Shown: piece by piece, positions 58,504 to 64,000 of the stretch
Numbering within the stretch: the stretch's first letter is position 1
How the letters are laid out: each line of letters opens with the position of its first letter
NCBI RefSeq assembly: GCF_905163445.1
Contig: NC_053187.1
Location: 10,726,001 to 10,790,000 of the forward strand
Length of the DNA stretch: 64,000 bases
From: Pararge aegeria
Lineage: Eukaryota > Arthropoda > Insecta > Lepidoptera > Nymphalidae
Direction of reading: 5' to 3'
Notes under the pieces: generated by a model
Database searches by the model: none
What the model was told of the DNA's origin: nothing
What the model saw: the letters and a program-made list of their open reading frames with translations, nothing else
Translations under genes and position numbers: made by a program

Positions 58504-58764
58504 AAAGTTGTGTCGGTCATGATTTTTGAATACTACGATGCTTCATCATGATTTGGAAAACTGGTGACATTGAAAATGTTGGATGTCTGTCTGATCTATT
58601 GTAGTTTAATCTATTATAGTTAGCTAACAGTCTTGCTAAAGATTCTTCGAGGTTGTAAGTGGGTGTACGTAGATTGAGTATAGTTATTTCTGTGCTCATT
58701 TTGACTGTGCTTCATTAAGCAGTTGTATATATAAAAGTATATATGTCTCTGAAAAGGTACTAAC

Positions 58765-58841
58765 CAATAAATTAAATAGAGTCCACTCATATTGTTTAAG
58801 TGTCGCTTAAACAATATGAATCGACTCTATTTAATTTATTG
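58765..58841. repeat. Large hairpin, 36 bp arms
   Basis: CAATAAATTAAATAGAGTCC at the left and GGACTCTATTTAATTTATTG-like sequence at the right, 36 paired positions with two mismatches and a 5 base loop (TGTCG). Opposite-strand frames (58620-58814, 58792-58977) begin alike (MFKRHLNNM / MFKCRLNNM) only because of this symmetry. Confidence 0.95.
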
Positions 58842-58885
58842 CTACTTACTGCGAAGCTTGAATGTACAGGAGTCAAGGCATGAAC

Positions 58886-58917
58886 GTCAAGTCCTTTTCA
58901 CGAGAAAAGGACTTGAC
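58886..58917. repeat. Hairpin, perfect 14 bp arms
   Basis: GTCAAGTCCTTTTC and GAAAAGGACTTGAC with a 4 base loop, 45 bp after the larger hairpin. Confidence 0.9.
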
Positions 58918-59087
58918 TCGTTTAACTTAAACCAGAGTTTTAATCACTTTCCGAACATGCACTCTAAAAAAAATTGATTATTCTTAACAAGATAGTGATT
59001 AGCTCAATCTATAATGAACTTGCTGCTATAACTAATCAGCTTTTGTTGTTATGTTTATTATCATAATTGTTATAATTTATATAACGT

Positions 59088-59114
59088 CAACTAAGAGAAA
59101 ATCTCTCTTAGTTG
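59088..59114. repeat. Hairpin, 11 bp arms
   Basis: CAACTAAGAGA and TCTCTTAGTTG with a 5 base loop. Confidence 0.85.
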
Positions 59115-59127
59115 GCTTTCTTTTTTT

Positions 59128-59340
59128 AGAGTGTGGTCTCGACATTGTACCGGAACCCTACATCGCTGGGTGGCACGAATTTGTCCGCAAGGTGATAACT
59201 AGCTTGGGCCGAAGTGTCCCTTCAGTCCAGACCAGTAAAAAGTTAAATTCCCAAATGGCTACCGCCGGGGGTCATCCCCCAGACCTTTCTCTTATAAGAT
59301 CACAGCACTCACCACTGTACCGTGGGAGTCGTGATATTCA
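59128..59340 (-). repeat. SINE family 2, minus strand
   Basis: The minus strand reads GTACAGTGGTGAGTGCTGTG as a tRNA-like head, a body with TTTACTGGTCTGGACTGAAG, and CTTCGGCCCAAGCTAGTTATC then a CGCTAAATCGC-equivalent region (CAGCGATGTAGGGTTCCGG). It joins the tRNA head to the part seen at 188-380. The 104-codon plus-strand frame 59051-59365 crosses it and is not a gene. Confidence 0.65.
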
Positions 59341-60365
59341 AATTCGTCGTATTGGGTCGTGTTAATATCAAATGGGGTACCTTTTACCTGTGGCAGTGAT
59401 TAGAGACCGTTGACAGGTAAATTTTATAAGTATAAATTTATGTCCTTGACTCACGAGATAATAACAAGTACTACACCTAATCACTTATCAGTAGTACTCT
59501 ATGATTATACTCCCCTGCGTTATTATGTTGTTAAATGTCCATGAGTTTGTAATACTATATGACTAGTAGTATGATAATATACAGATACAAATATTCTTTT
59601 AATTACAAATTATATACCTGTTTTAGTCCATGGATTACGTTATTAAACCTTCTTATTAGAGTTGAATAGAAGCAGGCGTTACTTTGGAGAACACCATGAT
59701 AATAACAATTATTCATAAACAAATACAATGAAAAAATCTTAGGATTTATTTTTACAATTATTCATTGTAAAGTCAACTGCTTCTGAAGATGCTTCTGTCC
59801 GGTCATTGCCCTTGATCTGTTTGGTGTTATTCACGGAGTTAAGCAAATTAAGCTTGATTTTCATAATCTAATTACTGGGTTTCTTGCTTCACTCGGCTTA
59901 AACTCGAATTAAGTTTAACACTTAGTTTATTCATTGCAAGGACTTTTATGAAACCTATATTTTTAAGGATGTTTTACTCACTTTACTTGATTTAATATAA
60001 TCATCATTTATCGTGTCGGTTGATCTTCACTATGCTTATTCAATATAACAATTAAAAAGTAATATTTTGTTATCTTTTCAGAGTCAATTTCAGCAAACGG
60101 CTGGGATGAACAATGTATAAACAGGAGCTTTTTCTTCTGGTGAGTTTGTAGATTTTAAACCTTTAAACAAGTTATATTATTGTGTTTTTGCTGAAACGAC
60201 ATATTTTGAGTCTTAAATTTGTAGATCTTACTTTCTTGCCACGTACGCAGTACGTACTATGTATTATATCGATCCTTACACACTTTATAGTTACTCTAAA
60301 TTAGCTTATGTAGTTCTAGTTTCCCCACTTTTATAACACAATTATATTTTTATAATAAATTATAA
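59341..60365. other. Intergenic DNA upstream of gene F
   Basis: Contains one exon-like segment, 60082-60139, between a TTATCTTTTCAG acceptor and a GTGAGT donor. It cannot encode protein in frame with gene F (ATG AAC AAT GTA TAA lies in it). It may be a 5' non-coding exon or coincidence. Confidence 0.35.
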
Positions 60366-60369
60366 TGTT

Positions 60370-60500
60370 ATAAATAAGTCTGTTTGTTTGTTACCATTGC
60401 ACAATGTAAGTGATATTGACAAAAAAGACTCGTGAAGGCTTGCATCCTGGAGACGGTCATAAGCTAATTTTATTCCTTGGCTAAGGATTCCTGTGGAAAT
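60370..60500 (+). repeat. Dispersed repeat fragment (GCATCCTGGAGA type)
   Basis: AATAAGTCTGTTTGTTTGTTACC then GGCTTGCATCCTGGAGACGG and GGCTAAGGATTCCTGTGG. Same landmarks as 6440-6740. Confidence 0.45.
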
Positions 60501-60548
60501 AAAAATTATTTGTAATACTTAATTGTATACAACCTTAGAAAAAAAGCA

Positions 60549-60596
60549 ATTCATAAAGGCGGCCTTGTCGCTTTTTATAAGACCGCCTTTGCGAAT
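60549..60596. repeat. Hairpin derived from the LINE 3' stem-loop
   Basis: AAAGGCGGCCTT and AAGACCGCCTTT pair with one mismatch around a 12 base loop; the outer flanks ATTCAT/GCGAAT nearly pair too. The arm matches the GGCGGCCTTATCGC motif of the LINE ends at 15.3 and 63.9 kb, here present in both orientations. Confidence 0.75.
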
Positions 60597-60851
60597 GATT
60601 TTTTTTTTTGCTTTTAATGTGAACCGTTTTATGAGTTTAATCTATTATGAATCACATTAATTATAAAGACTTTTTTTCATTTATTTCACAATAAACGCGG
60701 GTAATGCCGCAGGCACAACTAGTTGCCTATTAACCAATCAAATTTAACAATATGACTTCGCAATGAAGCGATCAATAGTTAAAATTTTCATTGTTAAAAC
60801 ATTTCGTTGTAAACGCAATTTATTTTGCACGCATGATGTAATGTTGGAGAA

Positions 60852-63262
60852 ATGAATTTCACTTTTTTATGTTTAGTCATTGGTCAGTGTCTATTGTTAG
60901 AAGTTCAAGCGGTAAGGAAGGTTTTGATGTAATACCCATTAGCAGAACCGTCTAAATACGAGTACTAAATCTCTTCCAACTGTAGAAAAGATTTAGTACC
61001 GGATTTGTATTGGAGTGATAAGTCTCTCACTCCAATACAAATCTAGTCTGTAGAATAGATTTGTATTGGATAAAATCAGGCGACACTTTGCGAAACACCT
61101 TACAGTGAAAATTAAGTTTAATACATATTTATATTATAAATGCGAAAAAAAGAACAAAAGAAAAAAAAATGCTCAATTTTTATACTTTTTCTTTATTGTT
61201 ACCAAAGATTTATGCATTTTAAAACCAATATTTCTTCACCAATATCTTAATGGCAAATGTGTGTCCGTTTTTTGTATATTTGCTTGTGTGTTTATCTGTT
61301 TGTTACCTACGAGTATGTCCGGTTGAAACACTAAACCGATAAAATTTAGTTGTTGGATACTAAAAATAACGTTTATTAAATAACACTTCAAGTACTAAAA
61401 TAAAACTAATAACTAAATATTAATAATATATATAATAACTGATAATTTATAATCATTAATTTTCAGCGTTACAACACGGAAGTTAAATGTTTTATCGAAA
61501 AGGTAATTTATATATAATTCTATAACTATCAGTAATCCATGAATTTCTGTTTTGTCGATTTCCACGGTATAATTGGTAAAAGCGTGTTAGCTCTCCCGAA
61601 CATTAGCCTGGAAATCAGGAAAAATTATTAGGTACCTTTTTGTTAGTTAGCTTATTATTTTATTCTAAAAAAAACCATGCTAACTTTAAATACATTTTTG
61701 GACATTTTACATAGGTGGTAGACAAAATAAATGTAAAAAAAGTTCATTTTAGTTCATTGCAACAAATTTCTGTACATATTTCTTACAAAATAAATTTATG
61801 TAATGTTATTATCATTACAATAATGCTTTTATACGTTATTTGTCGTTACTACTCACTTATCTTTACTATTTACTTTACTATTTACAGTTTTTTTTACGTG
61901 AATAATATTCACGTAGTTGCTTTTATTTCCTATTTTCGTTAAATATTTAAAAATCATGTGAACTAAAATTTGGTAAAGTAAATGCATTCACAAAAACGAG
62001 TTAATGAGTTAGCGTTACAAATTCCTATGCAAATTGCTTATATGATTGGTATAAACAATAACGCGTAAGTCACGAATACTCTAATGAAAACTTTTACAAA
62101 AAAAAACACGTGGGCCTCGGAGCGTGGGCAGGAAACGTTTTATTTATACATGTTATATTATCGCGTTGCCTTTATATGGTGCGAATTTGAATAATCCAAA
62201 GGTAACTATTCATATCTTTTAAATCTAATTATCTTCCAAATTACTAAATGGCTGTTACAATGTAAGCGAAAACTAAAAATGATTGATATACAGAAAAAAT
62301 GCAACCGAACGTATTTACGTTCGGTTGCATTTTTTGGACTATAATTTTACAGCGCTTGCTTTGGAGACTTTGGGCCCATAGTCATCAGACGCAAAAAAAT
62401 GATATTGGGTACTAATATGTCACCAAAACTGGTCCATGCGTAGTTTTAGTACCAGGTTCCTCTATATATTTTATAAATTATATTACAGGACAACTCAATA
62501 TATTGCCAAAAGGTTATCAGTTCTAGCCGTAGAAGAATTATTGACGACAACATTCCATCGCACGAACCATATTTGCCGACTGCAAGAAATAGTGTATTTT
62601 ACAACTGTTCATCATCGGAATGCAGAGACGTTAAAATATACTCCTTCATTCAAATAGTTTCACCACGATCAACACTCAAGTATTGCTTTCTACAGATATC
62701 TAAAATATATCAATGCGAACCTGTCAAATATAATAATTATAAAAATATTGATAAGTTGCTGTTCTTGTCCAACAACATTCCGAATAAAATATTCTATTTG
62801 ATCGATTGCTTAGCGTACTCAGACGGTGGGCGGGTTTGCCATAAGAAGGACAATGTTGATTCACACACCAAATTGGTAGACTTTGGGAACGTAGCGAGGC
62901 CGAACGAGTCCAATATATTGTCGCAGGAGGAATTTATATGTGAACAGGGTGAAGACACGATCAATTGTGATCACGATCTCTATGTACCGTACTCTGATGG
63001 TCTTAAAAAGAAAGAGTTAGTCGAAGGAGATAGTAAAATACTTTTAAAAACAGAAACTAATGCTGTAACGTTAAACTATAACTGTGTTCAATCGTGGTGT
63101 GGATATAGCGGTAGATTACACCCAACACGTAGAGCACTAAGTTATGAACCACCCGGTGGCAAGGTATACCGATGTTATTATGCCAATCAACAACAGATAT
63201 GCAAGGAAAAGTATGGAAGCAATCTGAATATTTATAATCAACGTGATTGGTTGAGCTCTTAA
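60852..63262 (+). CDS. Gene F: secreted cysteine-rich protein of unknown family, 289 aa, three exons
   Basis: Exons 60852-60911, 61467-61502 (36 nt) and 62489-63262 join in phase 0 to 289 codons plus TAA; donors GTAAGG and GTAATT, acceptors ATTTTCAG and ATTACAG. Residues 1-20 are a signal peptide (NFTFLCLVIGQCLLLEVQA). The mature part holds 14 cysteines, spread from KCFIEK and YCQKV through NCSSSEC, YQCEP, RVCHK, NCDHD, NYNCVQSWC and YRCYY to ICKEKY; an even number suits seven disulfides. Two N-glycosylation sequons (NCS, NES) and a basic SRRR site near residue 45 are visible. There is no membrane segment after the signal peptide. I recognise no known domain. Support for the model: signal peptide plus three phase-0 junctions, a 258-codon stop-free last exon, and AATAAA overlapping the stop. 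The weakest point is the microexon; skipping it would keep the frame. No promoter was identified. Confidence 0.75.
60962..61070. repeat. Two hairpins and a third partial copy in gene F intron 1
   Basis: GTACTAAATCT/AGATTTAGTAC (60962-60999, 16 base loop) is followed at once by GATTTGTATTGGAGTGA and TCACTCCAATACAAATC (61002-61043, perfect 17 bp arms, 8 base loop). A third GATTTGTATTGGA in direct orientation lies at 61058-61070. Confidence 0.9.
61503..62488 (+). other. Intron 2 of gene F
   Basis: 986 bp, AT-rich, ending TTATATTACAG. It holds the hairpin at 62294-62335. The frame 61715-61942 is Tyr/Ile/Phe-rich and motif-free. Confidence 0.55.
62294..62335. repeat. Perfect 20 bp hairpin with a 2 base loop (gene F intron 2)
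   Basis: AAAAAATGCAACCGAACGTA and TACGTTCGGTTGCATTTTTT, no mismatch. The near-absence of a loop is unlike a microRNA precursor or a normal MITE. Confidence 0.95.
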
Positions 63263-63266
63263 TAAA
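63261..63266 (+). promoter_or_regulatory. Poly(A) signal overlapping the gene F stop codon
   Basis: AATAAA uses the last two bases of the TAA stop. The next AATAAA-like match is not close, so the 3' UTR is predicted to be about 15-30 nt. Confidence 0.55.
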
Positions 63267-63784
63267 TATCGATTATATAATAGGTATGTTACTTTATTAA
63301 TATCCCTTGACCCGAAAAAAAGCGATTGTATTCCCTACTTGGATTCTAGGTGAAAACAAAAGAATAAGTACATGCAGCTTAATTTTTTTGTATACAGTCA
63401 CTTAAATGGATACATTGTAATAATTTATTAATTCATAAGCGGTTTTCCGTTGCTTCCTCCGCGTATAACTGCTGATAAGATACTCGTACAAACTTGCATG
63501 CGCTATTTTACACAATATAGCTCAACCCACCGTTTCGCATCGCTCGCCCATGCTACGTTTGTTTGGCTTCTCAGGGTCGTAGCATGATATTACAACCTAT
63601 AATAACCTTTCTCAACAGACGGGCTTTAAAGTGAAAGAAAGATTTTATATATTTGACGCTCGTTCCAACAAAAAAAGACACAAAGAATGGGATAGAATTT
63701 TTTGTGTAAAACTATTTTTAATATACAAAACCTACTGACCAAGCATATGACCCAAAGTAATGGTAGGTGAAATCCATCGCCTAC
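63267..63784. other. 3' flank of gene F, nothing recognised
   Basis: A slightly GC-richer patch at 63525-63580 (CACCGTTTCGCATCGCTCGC) is unassigned. Confidence 0.35.
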
Positions 63785-64000
63785 AAACAGTACAATACTT
63801 ATTTATGTTTTATTTATTAATTTAACTCTATTTGTACACCACTATGAAGTTAGGAAAAAAAAACAATAGAAATACAAAGACAGAAGTAGAATACAAAAGG
63901 CGGCCTTATCGCTTAGTAGCGATCTCTGCCAGGTAACCTTTGGATTAGGACAAGATGAGTGAGAGCGGACAGGTGGTGTAAAGTTATTGTAAACCTGCTA
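63785..64000 (-). repeat. LINE 3' end entering from beyond the window, minus strand
   Basis: TTAACTCTATTTGTACACCA, AAAGGCGGCCTTATCGCTTA, GTAGCGATCTCTGCCAGGTA and GACAGGTGGTGTAAAG follow the order of the LINE 3' UTR at 15200-15360. The coding part should lie to the right of the window. Confidence 0.7.

Noticed and set aside
58792..58977. Two opposite-strand frames with the similar starts MFKRHLNNM and MFKCRLNNM, hinting at a duplicated small gene
   Set aside because: The similarity is produced by the 36 bp inverted repeat at 58765-58841; the frames diverge at once outside it.
59051..59365. 104-codon plus-strand frame with a hydrophobic N-terminus
   Set aside because: The hydrophobic start is AT-rich intergenic DNA and the remainder is an antisense SINE.
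60082..60139. Exon-like segment considered as the first coding exon of gene F
   Set aside because: All plausible starts in it terminate (ATG AAC AAT GTA TAA), and the signal peptide of gene F is fully encoded at 60852-60911; at most it is a non-coding 5' exon.

Overview
This is an AT-rich, gene-poor nuclear segment of an insect, almost certainly a moth or butterfly. The genes are short, intron-containing cuticular protein genes with the Rebers-Riddiford (RR) chitin-binding consensus, arthropod-type TATA/initiator promoters and tiny first coding exons. The space between them is filled with repeats of lepidopteran type: tRNA-derived SINEs ending in GATGATGATG tails, LINE 3' ends, one mariner relic and one hAT-like MITE. 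No sign of bacterial, viral or organellar sequence was seen. All gene models below were built by hand from open frames, splice sites and protein motifs; no transcript or database evidence was available.

Layout. (1) 0.8-3.5 kb: RR-1 cuticular protein gene A, plus strand, three exons, with intron 2 invaded by nested repeats. (2) 4-8 kb: LINE and SINE debris. (3) 8.5-12.9 kb: RR-1 gene B, minus strand, three exons. (4) 13-24 kb: no convincing gene; two LINE coding relics (15.2-16.3 and 16.9-17.7 kb) and many SINEs. (5) 24.5-27.9 kb: RR-1 gene C, plus strand, three exons, with decayed tandem copies of its exon 2 donor region. (6) 29-31 kb: SINEs, one interrupted by an R1-like LINE piece. (7) 31.3-32.0 kb: gene D, minus strand, a divergent two-exon RR-like gene. 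(8) 33-42 kb: mostly featureless AT-rich DNA with a 144 bp MITE that has intact 8 bp target duplications. (9) 42.2-44.7 kb: gene E, a 557-residue secreted protein with two RR-like modules separated by a long Gln/Asn-rich segment, perhaps related to Drosophila l(3)mbn. (10) 45-60 kb: no gene; a dead mariner, SINEs, LINE ends and a cluster of near-perfect hairpins. (11) 60.9-63.3 kb: gene F, a secreted 289-residue protein with 14 mature cysteines that I do not recognise, split by a 36-nt microexon.

How the genes fit together. Genes A-D are secreted chitin-binding structural proteins, expected to be made by epidermal cells and incorporated into soft cuticle. They share a 9-12 nt first coding exon ending in phase 0 inside the signal peptide; A-C also share a phase-2 intron within the Y-x-F-x-Y motif at the start of the RR domain. 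This marks them as products of tandem duplication, with alternating orientation (+,-,+,-). Gene E may be a matrix protein of the same apparatus. Gene F is an unexplained secreted neighbour. Most polyadenylation signals lie within a few bases of the stop codon.
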